A stretch of 64,000 nt of DNA from an uncultured Bacteriovorax sp. (lineage in GTDB: Bacteria; Bdellovibrionota; Bacteriovoracia; Bacteriovoracales; Bacteriovoracaceae). Location: NCBI GenBank assembly GCA_946480715.1, contig CAMLKK010000005.1, positions 77,312 to 141,311 on the forward strand. The letters run 5' to 3'. Under the pieces are notes generated by a model that saw nothing but the letters and a program-made list of their open reading frames with translations, was not told where the DNA came from and searched no databases. Positions within the stretch are counted from its first letter, which is position 1. Each line of letters begins with the position of its first letter. A program made the position numbers and the translations under genes. This document shows, piece by piece, positions 36,131 through 43,354 of the stretch.

Positions 36131-36658
36131 TTAGACGTCGATATCGGAATTTTTATCTGATTTGGTTGTGAATTCTTCTGCTTGTTTACCAGGCCAGAAT
36201 TCATAACCACCAGAGACGTTATTGATGTTGAAAAATCCTTTCTTCACCAACATCTCACACGCCTGAATTGAACGAAGGCCGTTCTCAGAAATAATCAACA
36301 TCGGAATTGTTTTACTTGGAATTTCAACGAAACGAATATGCAGCTCTTCAAGAGGGATGTGTAGCGCTTCTTCTAAGCGTGTTCCAGTGAATGATTTATT
36401 TGTTACATCAAGAACGATGAAATCAACATTTGGATTGTTGTAGATACTCCACGCTTTTTGCGGAGAAATATCATTGTAGGGACGACCCATAAGAATCATG
36501 TTGTCGTCTATTTCTTCGCCGTTTTTAACACGGACGAGATGATTACGTTGAAGCGTGATGGAGAAATCTAGTTTCTCATCAATACGACCAATATTTTTTT
36601 CGATATTGTTTAGACGAGAATTGATGAACTCAAGCATTTGATAAATTTTAAGATCCAT
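36131..36658 (-). CDS. Rhodanese-like protein lacking the active-site cysteine
   Basis: 175 residues: an N-terminal coiled coil (about 8-40), then a rhodanese-like domain (about 62-160) with VDFIVLDVTN, ALHIPLEELHIR and the closing VSGGYEFWPGK. The active-site loop that normally reads CxxGxRS is SENGLRS, so Ser124 replaces the catalytic Cys. A sulfur-transfer role is therefore unlikely; a binding or regulatory role is more plausible. Its leader carries the hairpin at 36665-36724. Confidence 0.8.
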   Translation of the reverse strand: MDLKIYQMLEFINSRLNNIEKNIGRIDEKLDFSITLQRNHLVRVKNGEEIDDNMILMGRPYNDISPQKAWSIYNNPNVDFIVLDVTNKSFTGTRLEEALHIPLEELHIRFVEIPSKTIPMLIISENGLRSIQACEMLVKKGFFNINNVSGGYEFWPGKQAEEFTTKSDKNSDIDV

Positions 36659-36664
36659 TTTCGA

Positions 36665-36724
36665 TTTGCTCCCAAGGCCCTATTTATCAAGGCCCACCAC
36701 TATTTTAGCGGTGAAGGGAGCAAA
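36665..36724 (-). promoter_or_regulatory. Leader stem that can hide the rhodanese ribosome site
   Basis: On the minus strand TTTGCTCCC (36724-36716) pairs perfectly with GGGAGCAAA (36673-36665), and GGGAG is the only good ribosome site before the ATG at 36658 (10 nt spacing). Inside the loop are CACC/GGTG and two direct copies of AAGGCCC (plus-strand reading). The arrangement could sequester the ribosome site. Confidence 0.5.
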
Positions 36725-36748
36725 ACATCGATCAGGGCAAAAGCTTCC

Positions 36749-38056
36749 TTAATGGGAGTGGATCAATCCCAGGATGTCTTTCTTTTGAGCGGAAGTCAGA
36801 CTATCGAATTCGCAGTGAAGGCGGTTAACTGCATGTGCTTTTGCGAATTTAGTGAATAAATCAGTCGCTTCGTTGATATCGAAAGTGACTTTTTGATCGC
36901 TGCCGAAAAGTTTACGAACAACTTTCATCGGGTATTTTGAATTGTTTGCTTCGTCCACATAATACTTCGACAAGCGTCCTGATGAACTCGATCTGATGTA
37001 TTCAATGTTTTGTGAAACGAGATATTTTTCAAGTTGAGCGAGCTGCACTTCTTGTTTGTCATTGAACGACTCAAAGATTTTTTGTGGAACATGATTTTTT
37101 ATAACAGCTTCAGCGTATTTATTTTTTGAACGTCTTAATATTTTCATTAAGTGCTGATCATCGTGTTCGATGTAATCTTCAATGCTCGCAGGAATCACGT
37201 ATTCACTAGGTGATGTGCGGAAATATTTATAGAGAAGCTGCTCTAAACAAACAGCGCGGTAGTGGAAGTAGACCATGATGAACATGTGGTAACGAGAAAG
37301 AAGAAAATCATCGAATGTAACAACTGCACGTTCATTGATTCCTAGATAGGCCTTGTTATCTTCTACGCAAATTTCAAGATTATCCAGAAGCCAATCAAGA
37401 TCATAAGACCCGTAACTTACTCCGCAAAAATAACTGTCACGTAGAAGGTAATCCATGCGATCACAATCGAGTTCACTTGAAACCAATTGGTGAAGCACAG
37501 GAAAATAATTAATTCCATCAACTGTAAAATAACTTGGATCAGCCGTGTGACCAGTGATCAAATCAGCAATGTATTTTCTTTCAAGCCCAAAGGTATGTTC
37601 AACTCCCGCAAAAGATTTCGCAAACGAACTATCTACGATTGACTTGATCGTGTAGTCTTCGTGAGTGGCCTGGCGATCTTGGGCCTGATCTTTCTTTGAA
37701 AGGAATTGCTTCGGAATATTTAATTCCGAAAGATTCGGCATTACTGTTTCAGTTGAGTGAGAAAGAGGAGCGTGGCCAACATCATGAAGGAGGGCCGCAA
37801 GCTTAAACGTCTCTTTTAAACGCAAAATATTTTTATCGGCCAGTCTACCCTTAAAGAGGCGGTCAAAAGCGCTGGAAGCGATATTCATGACCCCAATAGA
37901 GTGGATAAAACGCGTGTGTGTAGCCCCTGGAAATACATATTCCGAAAAACCAAGCTGTTTGATGTTTCTTAAACGTTGAAAAAAATCATCGCGAATGATG
38001 GAAATTTCTTCATCGAGAATATGAATTGAACCATGGACGGGATCGCGAATTTCCAT
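36749..38056 (-). CDS. HD-domain phosphohydrolase (COG1078-like)
   Basis: 435 residues. The N-terminal part opens with IRDPVHGSI and carries the HD metal site: THTRFIHSIGV (H52), ALLHDVGHAPLSHS (H91, D92 and following His) and SSELDCDRMDYLLRDS as the distal Asp. This is the layout of dNTPase-like HD hydrolases (SAMHD1/YwfO group), which cleave nucleotides. AAAGGA precedes the ATG. The gene follows the glutaredoxin gene by 16 bp on the same strand. The exact substrate is not known from sequence. Confidence 0.88.
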   Translation of the reverse strand: MEIRDPVHGSIHILDEEISIIRDDFFQRLRNIKQLGFSEYVFPGATHTRFIHSIGVMNIASSAFDRLFKGRLADKNILRLKETFKLAALLHDVGHAPLSHSTETVMPNLSELNIPKQFLSKKDQAQDRQATHEDYTIKSIVDSSFAKSFAGVEHTFGLERKYIADLITGHTADPSYFTVDGINYFPVLHQLVSSELDCDRMDYLLRDSYFCGVSYGSYDLDWLLDNLEICVEDNKAYLGINERAVVTFDDFLLSRYHMFIMVYFHYRAVCLEQLLYKYFRTSPSEYVIPASIEDYIEHDDQHLMKILRRSKNKYAEAVIKNHVPQKIFESFNDKQEVQLAQLEKYLVSQNIEYIRSSSSGRLSKYYVDEANNSKYPMKVVRKLFGSDQKVTFDINEATDLFTKFAKAHAVNRLHCEFDSLTSAQKKDILGLIHSH

Positions 38057-38072
38057 TCTTTATTTCCTTTAA

Positions 38073-38333
38073 TTAACGTTTTTCAAGAGAAGCTTCGTTC
38101 TCTTCTAACCATTCAACAATTTCACTAGATTCATGCATTGGTTTACCATCAATGTATAAACAAGGCACCGTTTTTCTACCAGTGTCTTTCGTAAGCTTAG
38201 TTAAATTAGCGGCATCTTGATGAATATTTTTGTAGTCCACTTTGATGTTGAGGCGTTTAATGGCCGAAAGCACAAGCTGGCAATATGGACATGAATCGAA
38301 ATAATATAATTCTAGTTTTGGATTTTTAGTCAT
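38073..38333 (-). CDS. Glutaredoxin
   Basis: 86 residues with the redox motif CPYC (C15 and C18), the cis-proline TVPCLYIDG and a C-terminal ESSEIVEWLEEN helix, as in dithiol glutaredoxins and GST-N domains. It reduces disulfides with glutathione or a similar thiol in the cytoplasm. GAGGAG precedes the ATG. It is the first gene of a short unit with the HD hydrolase. Confidence 0.92.
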   Translation of the reverse strand: MTKNPKLELYYFDSCPYCQLVLSAIKRLNIKVDYKNIHQDAANLTKLTKDTGRKTVPCLYIDGKPMHESSEIVEWLEENEASLEKR

Positions 38334-38366
38334 AAATAGCTCCTCAGTTAAATGTCCTAAAAGTAA

Positions 38367-38390
38367 AAGGGCTTCCTCTCGGAAGCCCTT
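38367..38390 (-). terminator. Terminator after the Lys/Ala repeat gene
   Basis: 10-bp stem AAGGGCTTCC/GGAAGCCCTT with a 4-nt loop; on the minus strand it is followed by TTACTTTT. It lies 17 bp past the stop codon of the gene at 38408-39166. Confidence 0.85.
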
Positions 38391-38407
38391 ACTAAGAACA
38401 ATATTTT

Positions 38408-39166
38408 TTAGTAATCGTCGTCGTCGTCGATTGATTCTTCATCTTTAGAACTCATGCCTCTTGCATATTGTTCATCTTCATCAAGTTCGCGATCAAGATC
38501 GTCATCTTCCGGTTTATCAAAAGCATCGTTGTAGCCCCAACCGTAAGAATAACTTCCTTCAGCTTGAACAGTGTCATCATCTTCAGGATCAAATTCTTCT
38601 TCAAACTTTGCGCCTTTTTCTGAACCTTCTTCATCTTCATCAAGAAAGTCTTCGTCACCCATCGCTTCGTCGACAGTCTCTGCTTCATCATCGTCAAGGA
38701 GATCAGACTCAAGATCGAAGTCTTCATCTTCATCATCGATGAAATCCATTCCTTTATTTTTAAGTGCAGTTGAAGTGCTGCTTTTATATTTTTTGATCGC
38801 TTCTTCGCGCGATAGGACTGAACTTTTAGTTTCTTTTGCTGCTTTAGCTGGAGCTGCTTTTTTAGCAGGGGCAGCTACTTTCTTTGCAGGAGTTGCTTTT
38901 TTAGCAGGAGCTGCAACTTTCTTTGCAGGAACTGCTTTCTTTGCTGTTTTTGGGGCAGGAGCTGCTTTTTTAGCAGGAGCTGCTTTTTTAGCAGGAGCTG
39001 CTTTTTTAGCAGGAGCTGCTTTTTTAGCAGGAGTTGCTTTTTTAGCAGGAGCCGCTTTTTTAGCAGGAGCTGCTTTTTTAGCAGGGGCCGCTTTTTTAGC
39101 AGGAGCTGCTTTTTTAGCAGGAGCTTTTTTTGCTGGAGCTTTTTTCGCAGGAGCTTTCTTTGCCAC
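38408..39166 (-). CDS. Histone H1-like Lys/Ala/Pro repeat protein with acidic tail
   Basis: 252 residues from a GTG at 39166 (AAGGA 8 nt upstream). Residues 1-110 are near-perfect AAPAKK repeats, resembling bacterial histone H1-like proteins and the tails of some HU proteins that bind DNA non-specifically. After a short linker (VLSREEAIKKYKSS) the rest (about 140-252) is strongly acidic, with long Asp/Glu runs, ending SSKDEESIDDDDDY. The charge split suggests a nucleoid or RNA-associated protein with an auto-inhibitory or protein-binding tail. A good promoter lies just upstream, and a terminator follows, so it is monocistronic. Confidence 0.82.
   Translation of the reverse strand: MAKKAPAKKAPAKKAPAKKAAPAKKAAPAKKAAPAKKAAPAKKATPAKKAAPAKKAAPAKKAAPAKKAAPAPKTAKKAVPAKKVAAPAKKATPAKKVAAPAKKAAPAKAAKETKSSVLSREEAIKKYKSSTSTALKNKGMDFIDDEDEDFDLESDLLDDDEAETVDEAMGDEDFLDEDEEGSEKGAKFEEEFDPEDDDTVQAEGSYSYGWGYNDAFDKPEDDDLDRELDEDEQYARGMSSKDEESIDDDDDY
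38837..39166 (-). repeat. 18-bp tandem repeat array inside the H1-like gene
   Basis: The AAPAKK region is coded by near-identical 18-bp units (plus strand GCTGCTTTTTTAGCAGGA), with about nine good copies and diverged ones at both ends. Each unit contains the small dyad GCTTTTTTAGC. Such arrays change length easily by slippage. It is coding, not a CRISPR. Confidence 0.9.
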
Positions 39167-39214
39167 GACAATATTCCTTGTTATGAAAAAAATTTAATCT
39201 CAAAAACCTTGTTG

Positions 39215-39244
39215 AGTATATATGAGAAATTTAACTTTTTTCAA
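39215..39244 (-). promoter_or_regulatory. Promoter of the H1-like gene
   Basis: On the minus strand TTGAAA (39244-39239) is followed after 16 bp by TATATA, or after 18 bp by TATACT (39220-39215). The start of transcription would be about 40 bp before the GTG at 39166. Confidence 0.5.
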
Positions 39245-39248
39245 GCAA

Positions 39249-41900
39249 TTAAAAGTGGTGGAAAAATTTTTTCTCAAGCCCGGTTGATGCGTCAGCTTTG
39301 ATGTAATTGATGATGGAAGTCCCTACGACATCGGGAGCGAATCCCCCCGGATCAGCACTCTCGTAAAAGAGCGGATTGCCCTGATAATTCCCTTTATCCA
39401 GCCCTGTTGAAGAGTTACTCAGCATAAGGGCCAAATTGAAAAATTTGGTCGAATAAAAATTTCGTTTAGCGCTATAATCCGGGGCCCCAGTGAGTGGGTG
39501 AGTGGCCATGCCGTTTTGAACACCTTGACGAGCACCAGAATGAAAAGCCGTCATGACTTGCTTTTCTGGGTAGCGGTTGTAGTAGGTGCTCTTGTAATAA
39601 AGGGCCCCATCAGCGGCGGCTTGATTCGTAATGAATTCAGTCATGAGAACTTCAATGGGAACAATCCCACATTGAGTAATAGTTCCTTTGAAGAAATAGT
39701 TGAACTTCGACGACATATCTTTTGAACAGCCTGGATCCTTGTCATTCATCGGATCGCCGGAAACCATGGGACCCGTTGTGATATCTGTTCCTGCAGGTAC
39801 TGAAGCTTTTAAGTGAATCCCTTTTGCTGCTTCTAAAGTCAGTTGGGTACCACCGCTCGATCCAGTAGCAGCTACAGCATTGGCAACATCCAACATTGAA
39901 CTTAAGTATTTTTTAATCGCAGGATCATTTGCTGATAAATACGAACCAACAATATTCTTTACTTCATCGACGTTAGAATAAAGAAGTCCCGTTCCAATAA
40001 GAGGAGCAAAGAGAGCATAGTTGATTCCTTGTCCACCCGGAACAGGTGTGTCCAGTCGACGAATGAGCGGAACGGCCGTGTTTTTATCAGGCATATCGCG
40101 ATCATCTGGCACGAGATAGTTGAGAGTATCGTATTTGGTTACGCCACGAGATTTGATAATCGAGCGCATAACTTGATCTGCTGACATTGAGTTGCTTGTG
40201 AGATCAAGATTATTTTTCAACATACGAAATTGAGCTTTGTTATAGAGACCAGCATCCTGTGATCCGGTCGCTCCTGTGCTTCCAGAAGTTCTAGCATTAA
40301 TTTCTTGTAAGAGAGTGGTGGCCCCTGTTTGAGCTGTTAAATCGTTAAGCGTTTCGAAATCATAAATCATATTCGGAACACCAAAACTCACACCTGCTCT
40401 TTCTGGAACTCCACCAAGATTTGAATCAGATGTGACCCAAAAATCCTGAGTTGTCGGAAGTGGTGCACCTGGAACGTATCCACCAACAAGCGCTCTCAAA
40501 CCACTTATATATGCTGTCGTTTTTTTCTGGTTGGCTGCATCTCTTGCTCGAAGAGTTGCTGTTCCATCACCAAAACCAAAAAGACGTGGACCAATTCTTC
40601 CACCAAAAGGTTTAGCCGCTGCATAGGCAGTCAGTTTTACACTTCCCGATGTTCCAGGAAAAAAGAGACCAGTAAAATTCGCTTCGCCTTTCACTGCATA
40701 GTAAGTCATGACGGCAGGATTTTTTACGAAGCCTAGCAGATATCCAGGAACAGGAATCGCTGTTTTAGAAATAATACAGGCAGCATCAGCTCCATTTGCT
40801 CCATCGTAGTTATTCGATGAAGTTGAAGTGAATGTACTGAACATCGTCGCTAAATTGACTGGATAAACTTGAAGATCGAGATAATGTTTTGTCGTTGCTT
40901 TTTTTCCATCCGGGTAACTAAATCCCGTTGGGATGAGGAACGAAGAAACTGTTTGTGATGGAGCTTCAAATGGATCAGTAGGAAGTTCTGTTAATTTAAA
41001 GCTTGAAGAAAATTCATCTGCGCTTGCTCCAGATCCTGTCGTCTTGTAACGGCCACCACTGAGATTTCTAAGTCCAGACATGAAAGCTTTAATAGGTCTT
41101 TCATTTAAACCAAACTCAGCTCCTTGAGAGCCAAGACTGTTAACAAGATTAACGTCGATTGGTTGTGGAATGGGAGGTCTATTCACAATCATTTCGAGAT
41201 TGCGCATACGCATTCCTAGCTCTAGAGCTTGCGGCCATGCACCTGGACGATTAGTAGCTACAAGTGGAGTACCAGGCACATCGACAGTACCTGAACTATA
41301 CGCCCATGAAAGCGCCGTTAAAAAGTTTAACTGCGTTCGCTCTGAACAGTTCTTTGCTTTTTCCTGAACAATTGTGTTTACGAAAGATTCGTGAATTTCA
41401 CTGATTCCCGCAACACCAATAGCTGGGAAACGAGGAATCCCGGGTAATGTGTAAATCGGACAAATGTTCTGACCAATACTATTGTGGATACAAATTGATG
41501 GGACATTGTACATGTCATATTTACCACCAAGATCCGATCCAATGAGTTCTGCTTTTGGATTGTGAAGATAAAAATTTACACTGTTGCCTAATGTAGCCGC
41601 CATCCCTGAAGCAGAGAGTGAATAGTTTTCACCCATCAAACCTAATTGGCCGAGAATGTAATACTTAAACATCCACTCTTTGTATGTATTTCTCATTTCC
41701 CAATTAAGATAGGCAATGTTTGTGAGCTGACGAGCTTGAACTGAGGCTCCCGCATAAGCGGCGGCATCGACGGAATTTTGTAAATTAATTTTAGCTTTAA
41801 CGAAGAGTCCGACGTTCACCACGAACGCAAGCATCCCCATGACTAGGATCATGGTGATACCCATAAAGATACTTAATTGGCCGCGATTGTTCTTCATCAT
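39249..41900 (-). CDS. Very large TadG-like membrane-anchored protein
   Basis: 883 residues. The N-terminus is the TadE/TadG hallmark: RGQLSIFMGITMILVMGMLAF (one membrane helix, about 8-30, quoted in part) then KAKINLQNSVDAAAYAGA. The remaining 840 residues are predicted to face the periplasm or outside, rich in Gly, Ser, Thr and Asn, with few cysteines and no von Willebrand motif that I can see. Tad pilus minor pilins of this type help build Flp pili, but no other tad gene is nearby. It may belong to a stand-alone surface system. The ribosome site is not obvious; either of two consecutive ATG codons may be used. Confidence 0.78.
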   Translation of the reverse strand: MMKNNRGQLSIFMGITMILVMGMLAFVVNVGLFVKAKINLQNSVDAAAYAGASVQARQLTNIAYLNWEMRNTYKEWMFKYYILGQLGLMGENYSLSASGMAATLGNSVNFYLHNPKAELIGSDLGGKYDMYNVPSICIHNSIGQNICPIYTLPGIPRFPAIGVAGISEIHESFVNTIVQEKAKNCSERTQLNFLTALSWAYSSGTVDVPGTPLVATNRPGAWPQALELGMRMRNLEMIVNRPPIPQPIDVNLVNSLGSQGAEFGLNERPIKAFMSGLRNLSGGRYKTTGSGASADEFSSSFKLTELPTDPFEAPSQTVSSFLIPTGFSYPDGKKATTKHYLDLQVYPVNLATMFSTFTSTSSNNYDGANGADAACIISKTAIPVPGYLLGFVKNPAVMTYYAVKGEANFTGLFFPGTSGSVKLTAYAAAKPFGGRIGPRLFGFGDGTATLRARDAANQKKTTAYISGLRALVGGYVPGAPLPTTQDFWVTSDSNLGGVPERAGVSFGVPNMIYDFETLNDLTAQTGATTLLQEINARTSGSTGATGSQDAGLYNKAQFRMLKNNLDLTSNSMSADQVMRSIIKSRGVTKYDTLNYLVPDDRDMPDKNTAVPLIRRLDTPVPGGQGINYALFAPLIGTGLLYSNVDEVKNIVGSYLSANDPAIKKYLSSMLDVANAVAATGSSGGTQLTLEAAKGIHLKASVPAGTDITTGPMVSGDPMNDKDPGCSKDMSSKFNYFFKGTITQCGIVPIEVLMTEFITNQAAADGALYYKSTYYNRYPEKQVMTAFHSGARQGVQNGMATHPLTGAPDYSAKRNFYSTKFFNLALMLSNSSTGLDKGNYQGNPLFYESADPGGFAPDVVGTSIINYIKADASTGLEKKFFHHF

Positions 41901-42223
41901 TTTTAATTAGTGTCTCAATGCTACCGAAGGCATTTTTCTTGGTCAAACAATTCATTGATATCTGGTCCTATAGGAAGTGTGGAGTGGTCCTACAAATTGG
42001 AACGGTTCTTGAAACTTGAGTAAACAGTTCTAGAAGAGTCGAGTCTAGATTAGTGGAACGTTCGTTGTATCTCGACAATCCCATCTACTACCTCCCACAT
42101 ACCGTGCTTGGAGCACCCCAGACTGAACTATCAACCACCAGGAACCGCGGGGTTCCTGGCCCGCCTTTTTTGCCGAGCTGAAAGTGGCCTTTCACTAGTG
42201 TAAGCTTAGAGGGTAGGAGGTAA
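41901..42223. other. 323-bp intergenic region with several structured elements
   Basis: This is the longest gene-free stretch. It holds two direct copies of TGGTCCTA (41963-41970, 41985-41992) and a TCCTATAGGA palindrome (41966-41975); a TTCTAGAA palindrome; a GTGCT/AGCAC hairpin (42104-42116); the strong hairpin at 42138-42159 followed by T6; and a TGAAAG/CTTTCA hairpin (42179-42194). No ORF of note. I tried to read it as SRP, 6S, tmRNA or RNase P RNA and found none of their conserved cores. It may encode a small RNA on the plus strand. Confidence 0.5.
42138..42171 (+). terminator. Strong GC-rich hairpin with T-run
   Basis: CCAGGAACC/GGTTCCTGG (9 bp, GCGG loop), then CCCGCC and TTTTTT. The 6-nt gap before the T-run makes it an imperfect terminator. 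No plus-strand coding gene ends nearby, so it would end an unannotated transcript or attenuate the gene at 42224. Confidence 0.55.
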
Positions 42224-42625
42224 ATGGTGAGTAAACGTGCGCTTGAAACCAGAGTTTATAAATACAAAAATAAAAACCGCAACTTTTTCTGTCCGCTTTG
42301 CAGAACAGAAAGGAATGTTCCCGTTTCACCGCGCTTGACGAAGAAAAACCATTTGCAAATCATCCTTACATCGATCGTTCTTGGAGGACTTCTTTTTCCA
42401 ATCGTCGGTGTAGAAAGTTTCACTGTTTTCTTTTTAGTCTGGGGTCTCTTTGAACTTGCGATACGCTCGGATTTCAAAAAACAAGTCCCATGTCCTCATT
42501 GTGGTTTCGACGCCACTTGGTACAAACGCGATGTAAAAGTAGCGCGTCAGAAAGTTGCAGAATTCTGGGCCCAAAAACAGACGGCTAACCCATCGGTTTC
42601 TGAAGCTCCGGCCAAACAAATCTAA
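42224..42625 (+). CDS. Membrane protein with split zinc ribbon
   Basis: 133 residues from ATG 42224 (TAGGAGGT upstream). CPLC (C23, C26) and CPHC (C90, C93) form a likely four-Cys zinc site that is interrupted by two membrane helices (about 44-60 and 64-80), so both halves lie on the same, probably cytoplasmic, side. The tail is basic then polar. No family name known to me. The ribosome site GGAGGTA is complementary to TACCTCC at 42089-42095 in the structured region upstream. Confidence 0.75.
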   Translation: MVSKRALETRVYKYKNKNRNFFCPLCRTERNVPVSPRLTKKNHLQIILTSIVLGGLLFPIVGVESFTVFFLVWGLFELAIRSDFKKQVPCPHCGFDATWYKRDVKVARQKVAEFWAQKQTANPSVSEAPAKQI

Positions 42626-42724
42626 AAAATTTAATACTGTTAACAAATTGTCAGAAATTTCCGCTTTTGCTCCCGAGTAAATTAACGTTTAATGTTGCAA
42701 CTTAAGCATAATTTAACCAGGTAG

Positions 42725-42753
42725 CAGTAAGTTTTGTACGCGTGTACTTACTG
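42725..42753. promoter_or_regulatory. Dyad operator-like site upstream of ssb
   Basis: CAGTAAGT (42725-42732) and ACTTACTG (42746-42753) are perfect inverted arms; between them are GTAC repeats around an ACGCGT palindrome. It lies about 25 bp before the ssb start codon. It does not match the TTAC-N3-GTAA LexA box described for Bdellovibrio. Confidence 0.5.
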
Positions 42754-42777
42754 TGAATCCAAATCAGAGGAGACTTC

Positions 42778-43233
42778 ATGAGTGTTAACAAAGTCATTAT
42801 CCTAGGACGTCTAGGCGGAGACCCAGAACTAAAGTACACACCAGGCGGAATGGCCGTGTGTAACTTCACAATCGCAACAAGCGAATCATGGGCCGATAAA
42901 GCAGGTCAAAAACAAGAAAGAACTGAATGGCACAGAGTTGTTGTTTGGGGAAAACTTGGTGAACTATGTAACCAATACCTTGCAAAAGGAAGACAAGCTT
43001 TCATCGAAGGCTCACTTCAAACTCGTTCATGGGACGATAAATCAGGACAAAAACGTTACACGACAGAAATCGTAGCGAAAACTGTTCAGTTCATTGGTGG
43101 ACAAGCTTCAGCAGGCGCAGGACGTGAACAATCACAAGGACAAGGCGCACCAGCTTACGACACTTCAATGGCGAACCAAGAGTACGACATCTCAACTGAT
43201 ACAAATTTTACTGCGGATGACATTCCGTTTTAG
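42778..43233 (+). CDS. ssb: Single-stranded DNA-binding protein
   Basis: 151 residues. OB-fold N-terminal domain (1-110) with [21 protein letters not shown] in parts and [14 protein letters not shown]; a Gln/Gly-rich flexible linker; and the acidic C-terminal tip DDIPF that recruits repair and replication partners. AGAGGAG precedes the ATG. It is a single-gene unit closed by a terminator. Confidence 0.97.
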   Translation: MSVNKVIILGRLGGDPELKYTPGGMAVCNFTIATSESWADKAGQKQERTEWHRVVVWGKLGELCNQYLAKGRQAFIEGSLQTRSWDDKSGQKRYTTEIVAKTVQFIGGQASAGAGREQSQGQGAPAYDTSMANQEYDISTDTNFTADDIPF

Positions 43234-43244
43234 TAGATAAAAAG

Positions 43245-43269
43245 AGGACCCTCCGGGGTCCTTTTTTTT
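43245..43269 (+). terminator. Intrinsic terminator after ssb
   Basis: AGGACCC/GGGTCCT stem with a TCCG loop followed by eight T. Confidence 0.92.
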
Positions 43270-43354
43270 GCCCTTTTTAGAGGCAGCAGGAAGAAATTTC
43301 CTAAACGAAATTGAGTCACTTTAATGGAGTGACTTACACGTCGATAGGAAGAGT

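Noticed and set aside
38837..39166. Tandem repeat array considered as a CRISPR
   Set aside because: Units are contiguous without unique spacers and encode AAPAKK hexapeptides in frame.
38571..39197. 208-residue plus-strand ORF rich in Ala, Gly and Phe opposite the H1-like gene
   Set aside because: It is the mirror of the 18-bp coding repeat on the minus strand; the minus-strand gene has a promoter, ribosome site and terminator, and this frame has none.
41995..42171. Structured region considered as SRP RNA, 6S RNA, tmRNA or RNase P RNA
   Set aside because: None of the conserved cores of those RNAs could be read on either strand; the region is kept only as an unidentified structured element.
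42744..42757. TTAC...GAA upstream of ssb as a LexA box
   Set aside because: It fails the TTAC-N3-GTAA pattern at two positions; the larger dyad is the better signal.
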